Assembly: GCF_014283215.1 (NCBI RefSeq)
Contig: NZ_JACOMF010000030.1
Span: 1-64,000, forward strand
Source: Siccirubricoccus deserti
Lineage (GTDB): Bacteria; Pseudomonadota; Alphaproteobacteria; Acetobacterales; Acetobacteraceae
Direction: 5' to 3'
DNA: 64,000 bases
Below, in pieces: positions 1 to 7,589 of this stretch. The notes under the pieces are model-generated. The model was not told the origin of the DNA and did no database searches. It worked only from the letters and a program-made list of their open reading frames with translations. Numbering within the stretch: position 1 is the first letter of the stretch; every line of letters begins with the position of its first letter. The translations under genes and the position numbers were made by a program.

Positions 1-61
1 CGCTGACCAGCGCCTTCAGCTCGGCCGGCGACAGCGCGTCAGGATCGGCGGGCGGGACCAT
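1..61 (-). CDS. IS66-family transposase N-terminus (partial, off left edge)
   Basis: Twenty codons on the minus strand, starting at the ATG at 59-61 and running off the window. The start reads MVPPADPDALSPAELKALVS, which resembles the beginning of IS66-type TnpC transposases, where a short acidic leader is followed by a conserved LSPAELKAL-like helix before the leucine-rich segment. That resemblance is from family knowledge; only 20 residues are visible, so it is tentative. No tnpB-like frame is seen upstream (62-220), so a complete three-gene IS66 would have to be truncated here, or the element is the single-gene type. Confidence 0.4.
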   Translation of the reverse strand, partial: MVPPADPDALSPAELKALVS

Positions 62-220
62 GCGCCCGAGCGAATCAGACCAGCCGCCACCTGGGAAGGG
101 CAAACTGCACCCTCGCCACAGGTTTTGCCCCTCTTACCTTCGTTAAGCCCAAGCCCCTGATTTTGTTCAGCGTGCGCCGGTTTTGTTTTCCGCTCCAAGT
201 GAGGTCCTGTCCGATCTGCC

Positions 221-586
221 CTAGCGCCGGCCGACCAGCAGGCCCAGGGCAAAGCCCAGGGCGCCGGCGCCCAGCAGCGCGAGCAGCGGATCCGACCTGA
301 CCAGTCCGCCGACATACTCCCCCGTCTGAGCGCCTTGCCGATACACCTGACTACCCGCACGCGAGAGACTCGCCCCGGCATTCCTGGCCATGTCCGAGGC
401 GGATGCGGCGGCCTCGCTCGCCGTGGCCATCGCGTCCTCCGCCACCGTGCGGGCGCCGCCATCGCTCTCCTCCGATTTGACGGAGCGGTCCTTGTCCATG
501 GGCCGTTCATCCGCGCGTGACTGCATGGCGTCCTTGCTGTGAGCGCCTACCGCCGATGCTGCCGTACCCTCGATCTGGCCACTCAT
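221..586 (-). CDS. DUF883/ElaB-like small membrane-anchored protein
   Basis: A 121-residue protein. The frame is open far upstream, but the ATG at 584-586 is preferred because it follows a purine-rich GCGAGGG stretch and because composition changes there. The N-terminal 50 residues are hydrophilic and charged. Residues about 45-90 are Ala/Ser-rich and predicted helical. The C-terminus has a motif RSDPLLALLGAGALGFALG followed by LLVGRR, a single glycine-zipper membrane anchor typical of ElaB/YqjD/DUF883 proteins, some of which bind ribosomes at the inner membrane in stationary phase. Function here is not known. It stands alone, with no partner genes on its strand nearby. Confidence 0.7.
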   Translation of the reverse strand: MSGQIEGTAASAVGAHSKDAMQSRADERPMDKDRSVKSEESDGGARTVAEDAMATASEAAASASDMARNAGASLSRAGSQVYRQGAQTGEYVGGLVRSDPLLALLGAGALGFALGLLVGRR

Positions 587-990
587 GCGACACCCTCGCC
601 TGTTCGATTGCGCGGGTAGAACGCGGCAGCCCGCTTCCGGTGCCAGGGCCATGGTCGGCTTCATCACGCCGGCCGGCATCAGCGCACGCAATGGAAGCCT
701 GGAGGTCAGCCACACCCTGCCTGCGTCCTGCACGAGAGCGGGCACCGAGGCGGTGGCTGATCCTGCACGGCGGCGAGGAGCGCATTGCGCCGGTGCTGAT
801 GACGCCGTTATCCGCTGGTCTCGCGCTACAGCGGATTCACGCTCCGGGGCGTTCACGCCCTCCACGATCCGCTCTACCCCGCTGCTTTCCGGCACTGGCA
901 CCTCCGACCGGGTGATGGTGCAGGCCGGCAGCCGGGATGCGGCTGGTGTTCACCAACGCGCCCGGCCACGCGCACCGGGTATCGGGCAGT
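587..990. other. Gene-free stretch, nothing recognised
   Basis: About 400 bases between the DUF883-like gene and hupE. Several frames are open through it on both strands, as expected at this G+C, but none has a convincing ribosome site, a recognisable motif or protein-like composition. No tRNA, terminator with a T-run or repeat array was seen. Confidence 0.5.
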
Positions 991-1623
991 TCAGGCCAGG
1001 ACAGCTGCGACAAGGGCCACTGCACCTACGACGGTCACGCCCATTCCGGCCAGGCGACGGTGCCGCGTTGCTCCATCCAGCAGTCCGAAGCGTCGCGCCG
1101 CCGCCATGGCGGCCAGGCCGATCGCAACCTGGACCGCAACCAGAGTGGCAAGATACGCCATGACGGGCACCGGCCCGGCGCCCACGACGGCCTCGGCATA
1201 GGCTTGGCCGTGGAAGAGGCCGGCTGCCCCGAATGCCGCGGCGAGCCACACCAGAGCCTTCCCCCGGCGGCGGGACACCGGGGCCAGCAGCGCCATGCCC
1301 GCGAGCAAGACCGAGAGCGCGACCGCGGCTTCGACTGGCCCCAGGCCTGCCCCGGCGAGGTGGAGAAGCGCCCCGACCAGACCGGCACCGAGAAACGCGG
1401 CGAGCGCCCAAAGTCCGCCGAGGCGCGGGGCGGTCGCGGCCAGGGTGCCGGCAGCCAGGAGAAAGGCGAGATGGTCGAGCCCGATCACCGGGTGGGCGAT
1501 CCCGGACGCGATGCCTTCCCAGGCTGTCGCGGGGACCGCCCCGTCCATCGGGTGATGGGCGAAGCCTCGGACCGGCAGGACAGTGGCCAAGGCGGCGATT
1601 GCGGGGAGCAGGCGTCGAGGCAT
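991..1623 (-). CDS. hupE: HupE/UreJ-family nickel/cobalt permease
   Basis: A 210-residue integral membrane protein, a usual length for HupE/UreJ, which move Ni2+ or Co2+ into the cell for hydrogenase, urease or cobalamin synthesis. A signal-like hydrophobic N-terminus ends near FAHH (residues 21-24). The family signature HPVIGLDH lies at residues 44-51, where His44, Asp50 and His51 are the expected metal ligands. A second signature, FHGQAYAEAV, lies in the middle of the protein. About six hydrophobic segments follow. The ATG at 1621-1623 is chosen because translation upstream of it is not membrane-like. No hydrogenase or urease genes are in the window; the candidate riboswitch just upstream points to cobalt/B12. 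Confidence 0.86.
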   Translation of the reverse strand: MPRRLLPAIAALATVLPVRGFAHHPMDGAVPATAWEGIASGIAHPVIGLDHLAFLLAAGTLAATAPRLGGLWALAAFLGAGLVGALLHLAGAGLGPVEAAVALSVLLAGMALLAPVSRRRGKALVWLAAAFGAAGLFHGQAYAEAVVGAGPVPVMAYLATLVAVQVAIGLAAMAAARRFGLLDGATRHRRLAGMGVTVVGAVALVAAVLA

Positions 1624-1624
1624 G

Positions 1625-1795
1625 CGGCATTCCTGGCACTGGGTTTTGTCCGATGTTCGCGCCTTCCCAGCGCCCCAGCAAGTGCATGCCCGACGCCCGG
1701 GGCATGGGCGCGCCCGGACCGGCATCCACTTGGCCCGCCCCACGCAGAGTGCGCGAGGCTCTGTCAGGTCCCGAGGCAAAAGTCGGCACCCGTCT
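1625..1795 (-). promoter_or_regulatory. Candidate cobalamin riboswitch upstream of hupE
   Basis: Read on the minus strand, the leader of hupE holds elements in the order expected for a B12 riboswitch: GGTGCC at 1785-1790, a GC-rich middle with several short stems, TGGGAAGGCG near 1660-1672, and CCAGTGCCAGGAATGCC just before the start codon, recalling the AGTCAGGAGACCTGCC end of the consensus. The central CCGCAACxGT box is not clearly present, so this is a degenerate match judged by eye. Regulation of HupE genes by B12 riboswitches is known in proteobacteria. Confidence 0.38.
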
Positions 1796-1839
1796 TCAGA
1801 CTGCCCGGAAAGTGCCAGCCGACAAGGATGATCCGTCAT

Positions 1840-2205
1840 GGCGAGGCATCACTGCGGATCCGCCCGATACTTCCAGCTCGACCGCGCGGTTTCGACCTCC
1901 GCTGTCCCGATACTGCCGAGACATTGAGATGAGGAGGCTATCTGACACATCGATAGTGACGGACGCCGTTCCCGGCAGCCACGCAACCAGCAAGCTGGCG
2001 ATGCACCTGGTGCAAAGACAGCCCTTGCCTCACTGAGCAGGAGTGGAAGATGGCGGCAAATCATCCAGGCCTCCCCGCAGGCTCTGCCCCTGTCTCGTGA
2101 TGCGGTCTAAGCCCGCCTCGGGGTACAAGCCGGCATCACGGCGGTCGGCGGCATTCTTTTTAACGCCACCATGCTCGCGTTTTATTAGTTGTGCTTTATG
2201 GGAAC
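1840..2205. other. Gene-free stretch before tRNA-Ser
   Basis: No frame here has a good start context or recognisable protein. The sequence drops in G+C near 2150-2200 just downstream of the tRNA (which is transcribed leftward), as expected of tRNA trailer sequence. Short purine runs such as GAGGAGG near 1931 are not followed by a usable reading frame. Confidence 0.4.
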
Positions 2206-2296
2206 TGGCGGATGGGGTGGGATTCGAACCCACGATACGCTTTTGACGTATACGCACTTTCCAGGCGCGCGCCTTCGACCGCTCGGCCACCCATCC
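2206..2296 (-). tRNA. tRNA-Ser (anticodon GGA)
   Basis: A class II tRNA of 91 bases on the minus strand. The acceptor stem pairs GGATGGG (2290-2296) with CCCATCC (2210-2216), followed by discriminator G and an encoded CCA (2206-2208). The D-arm includes GCCGAGCGGTCGAAGGC, the anticodon loop reads CTGGAAA, giving anticodon GGA for UCC/UCU, a long variable arm follows, and the T-loop is GGTTCGAATCC. A long variable arm with this anticodon identifies serine. Confidence 0.96.
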
Positions 2297-2364
2297 ATCG
2301 CCACGCCATCCAGGGGCGCAGGGCGGCGGACCATAGTCAAACCGCCCCGTCCCGGCAACCCGGC

Positions 2365-3153
2365 CTAATCCTGGAAAATTGCCACCGCCCGGGTCCAGCC
2401 GGCCGAGCCCTGGTGCACCTTGACCGGGAAGCAGGCCACCATGAAGCCATCCGGCGGCAGCGCCTCCAGGTTGTGCAGCTTCTCGATGTGGCAGTAGCCG
2501 ATCTCGCGCCCGGCCCGATGTCCTTCCCAGATGATTTCAGGCGAGGCGCCCTCGGCCAGGCGCTGCTTCGTCACGCTGAACGGAACGTCCCAGGACCAGG
2601 CATCGGTGCCGGTCAGCCGCACCCCCTGCTCCAGCAGCCACAGCGTCGCCGCCTTGCCCATGCCGCAGCCGACGTCGACGTAATCATCCTCGCCATAGCG
2701 GGCGCCGGCCGCGGTGTTCACCACCACGATCTCCAGCGGCTGCAAGGTGTGGCCGATCCGTGCCAGCTCCCGCTGCACATCCTCGGGCTGCACCGTGTAG
2801 CCATCCGGCAGATGGCGGAAATCCAGCTTCACCCCGGGCTGGAAGCACCAGTCGAGCGGCACCTCGTCAATCCGCATCGAAAGCCGCCCGCCCGGCACCA
2901 ACCGCTCGTCCTGGCGCGGAAAGAAATGATAGGGGCTGTCCAGATGCGTCCCCGCATGGGTCGAGATCTGCACCTGCTCGCGCGCCGCGTAATTCCCCTC
3001 CGGCAGCTGGTCGAGCGAGATGCCGAAGTACTCCGCGATCGGCGGCGCCGTCATCTTGTGGTCGTGGTAGTCGATCTTCGGCAGCGCCCAGGGCGGGTCG
3101 GATTTGATCCCCGCCCTGAGCGGTACGGAAAGGTCGACGATACGGCGCGGCAT
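2365..3153 (-). CDS. Cyclase-family metal hydrolase (kynurenine formamidase-like)
   Basis: A 262-residue member of the cyclase family (PF04199), which includes kynurenine formamidase and isatin hydrolase, Zn/Mn-dependent ring-opening or amide hydrolases. The signature HAGTHLDSPYHF is present at about residues 66-77, supplying the metal-binding His and Asp residues, and a downstream GTDAWSWD segment fits the family's second conserved block. Two in-frame ATGs are close together (3159 and 3153); 3153 is preferred because AGGGG lies seven bases ahead of it. It is followed on the same strand by nothing but is preceded by tctC genes, a common pairing for solute uptake plus hydrolysis. The substrate cannot be read from sequence. 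Confidence 0.88.
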   Translation of the reverse strand: MPRRIVDLSVPLRAGIKSDPPWALPKIDYHDHKMTAPPIAEYFGISLDQLPEGNYAAREQVQISTHAGTHLDSPYHFFPRQDERLVPGGRLSMRIDEVPLDWCFQPGVKLDFRHLPDGYTVQPEDVQRELARIGHTLQPLEIVVVNTAAGARYGEDDYVDVGCGMGKAATLWLLEQGVRLTGTDAWSWDVPFSVTKQRLAEGASPEIIWEGHRAGREIGYCHIEKLHNLEALPPDGFMVACFPVKVHQGSAGWTRAVAIFQD

Positions 3154-3208
3154 GGGCATCCCCTATGGTTCGCCGGCACGGTAGGAGCGCCCCAAGGGGC
3201 GGTCAAAC

Positions 3209-3337
3209 CTACTCCGGCTGCACGCCGAGCGATTGCAGCAGCTGGCCGTGACTCTCGAAATCCAGCGCGATGCGACGGGCGAAATCGGCGCGGCCCAGGT
3301 ATTCCGGCAGCAGCAGCGCGGCCAGCAGTCGCGGCAT
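3209..3337 (-). pseudogene. Internally deleted tctC (Bug receptor) relic, 42 codons
   Basis: A short open frame with a strong ribosome site (GGGGAGGGGG) and an ATG at 3335-3337. It begins MPRLLAALLLP, like a TctC signal peptide start, then jumps directly to a TctC C-terminus: GRADFARRIALDFESH and a closing LLQSLGVQPE. The intact neighbour ending at 4282 finishes almost the same way, with GRAEFGRLLAQEFQSLG and DLRVQPE. The roughly 270 residues between the signal peptide and the last helix are missing, in frame. This is most simply a third tandem tctC copy collapsed by internal deletion; the product would be non-functional as a receptor. Confidence 0.75.
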
Positions 3338-3349
3338 CAACCCCCTCCC

Positions 3350-4285
3350 CTATTGCCGCCGCACGCCCAGACCGTGCAGCAGGCTGGCGAAGCCGGCGGA
3401 AAGCTCGGCCAGCAGCGCATCCTGTTCGTCCCGGCCACGGAAATCCACCACCACGCCATTCGCCCACGCCACCCGGCGGAACAGCGGATCATCCACCGCG
3501 ACCCGGCAGGCCGCCTCCAGCCGGTCCAGCACCGGCGCCGGCGTGCCGGCCGGGGCGTGCACCCCGGCGAAGCTGCGCTGCACCACCGCCACCCCCTGTT
3601 CCTGAACCGTAGGCGTCTCCGGGAATTCCGGATGCCGCCACGCCGAGACCACGCCGAGCAGCCGCAGCCGCCCGGTCCGCAGCATCTCCCCGGCCGAGGC
3701 GACGACGACGGCGGCGAAATCCAGCCGTCCCGCCAGGGTCTCCAGGATCGGTTGCTGATCGCCGCGGAAGGGCACGTGCTCGTAATCGCCGCCGGCGGCG
3801 GCACGGATCCGCTCCACCACGATCTGCGGCGCCGAATTCGGCCCGGGCGAGCCGAAGCGCAGCGCCTTCCGCCGCGCCGCCGCCACCAGTTCCGGCACGT
3901 CGCGGTATGGGCTGTCCGGCGCCACCACCAGCCCCAGCACATTCTCCGCCACGTTGCAGACGCTGGCGAAGCTGGCCCGGGTGTAGCCGATGCTGGGCAG
4001 CAGATGCGGCTGCACCACCAGCGGCGTCACCGCGGTATAGGCCAAGGTGTGGCCATCCGGCATGCTCGCCGCCAGCACCTGCATGCCGACGACGCCGGAA
4101 CCGCCGTCCCGCGCCACCACCACCACCCGCTGCCCCAGCGCCCGACCCATGGCATCGCCCAGCGCCCTGATGGTCGCATTGACCGAGAGCGCATAGGGGC
4201 TGATCAGGGTGATCGGCCGGTCCGGATGGGCGCCGGCGGCGCCGGGCGCCAACAGCACAGCCAGGGCCAGCAGCAGTCGCCTCAT
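3350..4285 (-). CDS. TctC/Bug-family periplasmic solute-binding protein
   Basis: A 311-residue tripartite tricarboxylate receptor (Bug family), which captures carboxylates or other small organic compounds in the periplasm for TctAB-type transporters. A signal peptide of about 19 residues ends at AGAHPDRP; the mature protein starts with the PDRPITLI strand typical of the family. The mid-protein GSPGPNSAP and LAGRLDFA segments are the usual binding-site and hinge motifs. Its ATG overlaps the TGA of the preceding tctC by ATGA, so the two are co-translated. No tctA or tctB lies in the window, as is common for the many orphan Bug receptors of Acetobacteraceae. The ligand is unknown. Confidence 0.93.
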   Translation of the reverse strand: MRRLLLALAVLLAPGAAGAHPDRPITLISPYALSVNATIRALGDAMGRALGQRVVVVARDGGSGVVGMQVLAASMPDGHTLAYTAVTPLVVQPHLLPSIGYTRASFASVCNVAENVLGLVVAPDSPYRDVPELVAAARRKALRFGSPGPNSAPQIVVERIRAAAGGDYEHVPFRGDQQPILETLAGRLDFAAVVVASAGEMLRTGRLRLLGVVSAWRHPEFPETPTVQEQGVAVVQRSFAGVHAPAGTPAPVLDRLEAACRVAVDDPLFRRVAWANGVVVDFRGRDEQDALLAELSAGFASLLHGLGVRRQ

Positions 4286-5229
4286 TCTGGCTGCACCCGC
4301 AGGTCGCGCAGCACCGAGCCGAGGCTCTGGAACTCCTGCGCCAGCAGCCGGCCGAACTCGGCGCGGCCGCGATGGTCGACGACAATGCCGAATTGCGCCA
4401 CCGCGCGGCGGAAGGGTTCGGAGTTCATCGCCGCGGCACAGGCCGCTTCCATGCGGGCGAGGATCGGCTCCGGCGTGCCGCGTGGCATGATGATGCCGGC
4501 GTAGCTCATTTGCTCGGCGGCGATACCCTGTTCCGGCAATGTCGGAACGTCGGCGAATTCCGGGTAGCGCCGGTCGGCGAAGGCGCCGATCAGCCGCATC
4601 TCGCCGGCGCGGATCTGCGGCGTCGCATTGGCAATCAGCGTCGCCGCGAAATCCAGCCGCCCGGCCAGCACCTCGGTCAGCGAGGCGCCGTCGCTGCGGA
4701 ACGCCACCGACTGGTACTCCCCGCCCGCCGCCGCCCGCATCCGGTGCACGCCGAGCGCGGTGAGCGAGACCACGCCGGTCGCGCCATACAGCAGGGTGCG
4801 CTGCTTCGCCGCGGCGACGATGTCCGGACCGGTCCGCCACGGGCTGTCAGCCCGCACCACGATGCCGAGCATGTTGGCCGAGACATTGCACACCGGCGCC
4901 ACCGCCTCCGGTCCAAGACCGGTGTCGCGCACCAGATGCGGCTGCGAGGTCAGCGCGGTCATCGGCCCGATCAGCAGCGTGTAGCCATCCGCCGGGCTGG
5001 CGGCGAGCGCCCGGGCGCCGACCACGCCGGCGGCGCCGTCGCGGTTCACCACCGGGAAGGGCCGTCCGAAATGCGCGGCGAAGGCCTCGGCGATCGAGCG
5101 CGCGGTGGCGTCCGAGGCGGTGCCGGGGCCATAATTATGGATCACGGTGACGGGCCGGTCGGGGTATTCGGCCCTCGCCGGCACGCCGGCGCATGCGAGC
5201 AGCCCCAACGCCAGGATGATCGGGCGCAT
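4282..5229 (-). CDS. TctC/Bug-family periplasmic solute-binding protein
   Basis: A 315-residue Bug receptor paralogous to its downstream neighbour. The ATG at 5227-5229 follows GGGAGGAGACC at ideal spacing. The signal peptide, about 20 residues, ends in VPARA before EYPDRPVTVI. It shares with the neighbour the PADGYTLL, LAGRLDFAAT and C-terminal RAEFGRLL blocks. The pair is transcribed leftward, away from gabD, and starts 119 bases from it, leaving a divergent promoter region. Together with the downstream relic it shows a tandem expansion of receptors around the cyclase-family enzyme. The ligand cannot be deduced. Confidence 0.93.
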   Translation of the reverse strand: MRPIILALGLLACAGVPARAEYPDRPVTVIHNYGPGTASDATARSIAEAFAAHFGRPFPVVNRDGAAGVVGARALAASPADGYTLLIGPMTALTSQPHLVRDTGLGPEAVAPVCNVSANMLGIVVRADSPWRTGPDIVAAAKQRTLLYGATGVVSLTALGVHRMRAAAGGEYQSVAFRSDGASLTEVLAGRLDFAATLIANATPQIRAGEMRLIGAFADRRYPEFADVPTLPEQGIAAEQMSYAGIIMPRGTPEPILARMEAACAAAMNSEPFRRAVAQFGIVVDHRGRAEFGRLLAQEFQSLGSVLRDLRVQPE

Positions 5230-5347
5230 CGGTCTCCTCCCTCGCCGGCCGTGCCGGCATCGTTGCGGCCAGCCTACATCCCCCCCCGCCGCTGACAAAG
5301 CACCGATGGGGGCCTATCTTCCGCGCCTTGGGAAGGAGACAACACCG

Positions 5348-6826
5348 ATGCTCGATGCCCTCGCCAAACTGCCGCTCAAGGATCCGGAGCTGTTCCGCCA
5401 GGCGAATTGCATCGGCGGGCAATGGGTGCAGGCGGACAGCGGCAAGACCCTCACCGTGCGCAATCCTTCCACCGGAGAGGCGGTCGGCCAGGTTCCCGCC
5501 ATGGGTGCCGCCGAGACCCGCCGCGCCATCGAGGCAGCGCACAAGGCCCAGCCGGCCTGGCGCGCCATGCTGGCCAAGGACCGCAGCGCCATCCTGCGCC
5601 GGCTGTTCGAGCTGATGCTGGCGAATACCGATGACCTGGCGGCGATCATGACCGCCGAACAAGGCAAACCGCTCGCCGAGAGCAAGGGCGAGATCGCCTA
5701 TGCTGCCAGCTTCATCGAATGGTTCGCCGAGGAGGGGAAGCGGGTCTACGGCGACACCATCCCGCAGAACGCCAAGGGCCGCCGGATCATCGTGACGAAG
5801 GAGCCGATCGGCGTCTTCGCCGCCATCACGCCGTGGAATTTCCCGGCGGCGATGATCACCCGGAAGACCGGCCCCGGCTGGGCCGCCGGCTGCACCGGCG
5901 TCATCCGCCCGGCTTCGCAGACCCCCTTCTCGGCGCTGGCGATCGCCGTGCTGGCGGAGCGCGCGGGCATGCCGCCCGGCGTCTGCAACGTCATCACCGG
6001 CCCCTCAGGCGAGACCGGCAAGGAGCTGACCTCCAACCCGCTGGTGCGCAAGCTGACCTTCACCGGCTCCACCGATGTCGGGCGCCTGCTGCTGGCGCAA
6101 TGCGCGCCGACCATCAAGAAGACCAGCATGGAGCTCGGCGGCAACGCGCCCTTCATCGTCTTCGACGACGCCGACCTGGATGCCGCGGTGCAGGGCGCCA
6201 TGGCGAGCAAGTACCGCAATACCGGCCAGACCTGCGTCTGCGCCAACCGCATCCTGGTGCAGGACGGCGTCTATGATGCCTTCGCCGCGAAGCTCAAAGC
6301 CGCCGTCGAGGCGCTGAAGGTCGGCGACGGGATGGAGCCCGGCGTCACCCAAGGCCCGCTCATCAATGGCGATGCCGTGGCGAAGGTCGAGGAGCATGTC
6401 TCCGACGCGCTCTCGAAGGGCGCCAAGGTGGTCACCGGCGGCAAGCGGCACACGCGCGGCGGCAATTTCTACGAGCCGACAGTCCTGGCGAATGTCCCGC
6501 ATGACGCGCTGATGTTCCGCGAGGAGACCTTCGGCCCGGTCGCGCCACTGTTCCGCTTCAAGACGGAGGAGGAGGCGATCGCCCTGGCGAATGACACGCC
6601 CTTCGGCCTCGCCGCCTATTTCTACGCCCGCGACGTCGGCCGCATCTTCCGCGTCGCCGAGGCGATCGAGAGCGGGATGATCGGCATCAACGAGGGGCTG
6701 ATCTCGACCGAGGTGGCGCCCTTCGGCGGCGTCAAGGAAAGCGGCCTCGGCCGCGAAGGCAGCCATCATGGCATCGAGGAATACCTTGAGGTGAAGTACC
6801 TCGCCCTCGGCGGCATCGGGACGTGA
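5348..6826 (+). CDS. gabD: NAD(P)-dependent succinate-semialdehyde dehydrogenase
   Basis: A 492-residue aldehyde dehydrogenase of the GabD type, oxidising succinate semialdehyde to succinate (end of the GABA shunt). The start follows GGAAGGAGAC. Seen: TPWNFP at 161-166, catalytic Glu262 in MELGGNAP, nucleophile Cys296 in NTGQTCVCANR, and the C-terminal KESGLGREGS block. Odd: residues 172-190 read RKTGPGWAAGCTGVIRPAS where GabD enzymes normally have PALAAGCTVVVKPA; the cofactor-contacting Lys is Arg187 and two hydrophobics are replaced. Activity may be altered, or this may reflect base errors. The stop overlaps the next gene, a MaoC protein, so the two form an operon. Confidence 0.92.
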   Translation: MLDALAKLPLKDPELFRQANCIGGQWVQADSGKTLTVRNPSTGEAVGQVPAMGAAETRRAIEAAHKAQPAWRAMLAKDRSAILRRLFELMLANTDDLAAIMTAEQGKPLAESKGEIAYAASFIEWFAEEGKRVYGDTIPQNAKGRRIIVTKEPIGVFAAITPWNFPAAMITRKTGPGWAAGCTGVIRPASQTPFSALAIAVLAERAGMPPGVCNVITGPSGETGKELTSNPLVRKLTFTGSTDVGRLLLAQCAPTIKKTSMELGGNAPFIVFDDADLDAAVQGAMASKYRNTGQTCVCANRILVQDGVYDAFAAKLKAAVEALKVGDGMEPGVTQGPLINGDAVAKVEEHVSDALSKGAKVVTGGKRHTRGGNFYEPTVLANVPHDALMFREETFGPVAPLFRFKTEEEAIALANDTPFGLAAYFYARDVGRIFRVAEAIESGMIGINEGLISTEVAPFGGVKESGLGREGSHHGIEEYLEVKYLALGGIGT

Positions 6827-7311
6827 GCGGCGGCGCCGTCCCGGCGCAGCAGGCGGCGCCGATCTACCTTGAGGACCTCATCCCGGGCCGGCGCTTCACC
6901 GCCGGCCCGGTCACCGTCTCGGCGGAGGAGATCATCGACTTCGCCCGGCAATACGACCCCCAGCCCTTCCATCTCGATGATGCAGCGGCGAAACAGCACA
7001 TCTTCGGTGGCCTTGCCGCCAGCGGCTGGCATACCGCGGCGCTGACCATGCGCATGGTGGTGCAGGCGCTGGCCGGGCTGCCCTGGGGCATCGTCGGCGG
7101 TGGCGGTGACCTGCAATGGACGAAGCCGGTGCGGCCGGGCAACTCGCTCCGCCTTGAGATCGAGGTGCTGGAGGTGACGCCCTCCCGCTCTAAGCCCGAC
7201 CGCGGCACCGCGCTGGTGCGCAACCGCACGCTGAACGCGGCGGGCGAGGAGGTGCAGGTCTTCACCGTCCGCCTGATGGTGCCGCGGCGGCCAGAGACGA
7301 CCCCGGGCTGA
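6823..7311 (+). CDS. MaoC-like hot-dog dehydratase
   Basis: A 162-residue single hot-dog fold protein of the MaoC/(R)-enoyl-CoA hydratase family. It starts with GTG at 6823, overlapping the gabD stop (GTGA), implying translational coupling. The family hydratase signature is recognisable around residues 43-70: ARQYDPQPFHLDD supplies the catalytic Asp and His, followed by FGGLAASGWHTA. A strand DLQWTKPVRPGNSLRL closes the fold. It probably hydrates an enoyl-CoA, but many stand-alone MaoC proteins have no proven substrate. Coupling with an aldehyde dehydrogenase suggests a role in short-chain acid catabolism; this is inference. Confidence 0.9.
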   Translation: MSGGAVPAQQAAPIYLEDLIPGRRFTAGPVTVSAEEIIDFARQYDPQPFHLDDAAAKQHIFGGLAASGWHTAALTMRMVVQALAGLPWGIVGGGGDLQWTKPVRPGNSLRLEIEVLEVTPSRSKPDRGTALVRNRTLNAAGEEVQVFTVRLMVPRRPETTPG

Positions 7312-7349
7312 GGCGCCGGGCGCGGCTCGACAGCACCGCTCCACCGTCT

Positions 7350-7370
7350 TGGCCGGACTCGACCCGGCCA
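7350..7370. repeat. GC-rich intergenic palindrome (TGGCCGG type)
   Basis: TGGCCGG-ACTCGAC-CCGGCCA, perfect 7-bp arms in the gene-free stretch after the MaoC gene. It resembles the longer palindromes at 19184-19206 and 24371-24393, so it is probably a diverged member of the same dispersed family. The rest of 7312-7589 shows no gene. Confidence 0.55.
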
Positions 7371-7589
7371 CCCGAGGCATTGATTTTAGCTTACTCTTCG
7401 GCACGCGGGTCCAGCCCGGGCGCGGCGGACAAGGTACAGTTCCACGGTCAGCTGCCGTCAGCTGCGGCTGGGCGCCTGAGCCATGCAACAGCGGCAGGTC
7501 GGGGTTTCAGCCTTCGCCCGTCCTGTCATGGTGAAACTGCCGGCCCGCACGGCCATGTCCCGCGCTATAGTTCGGTGACCGGGAAAGCC

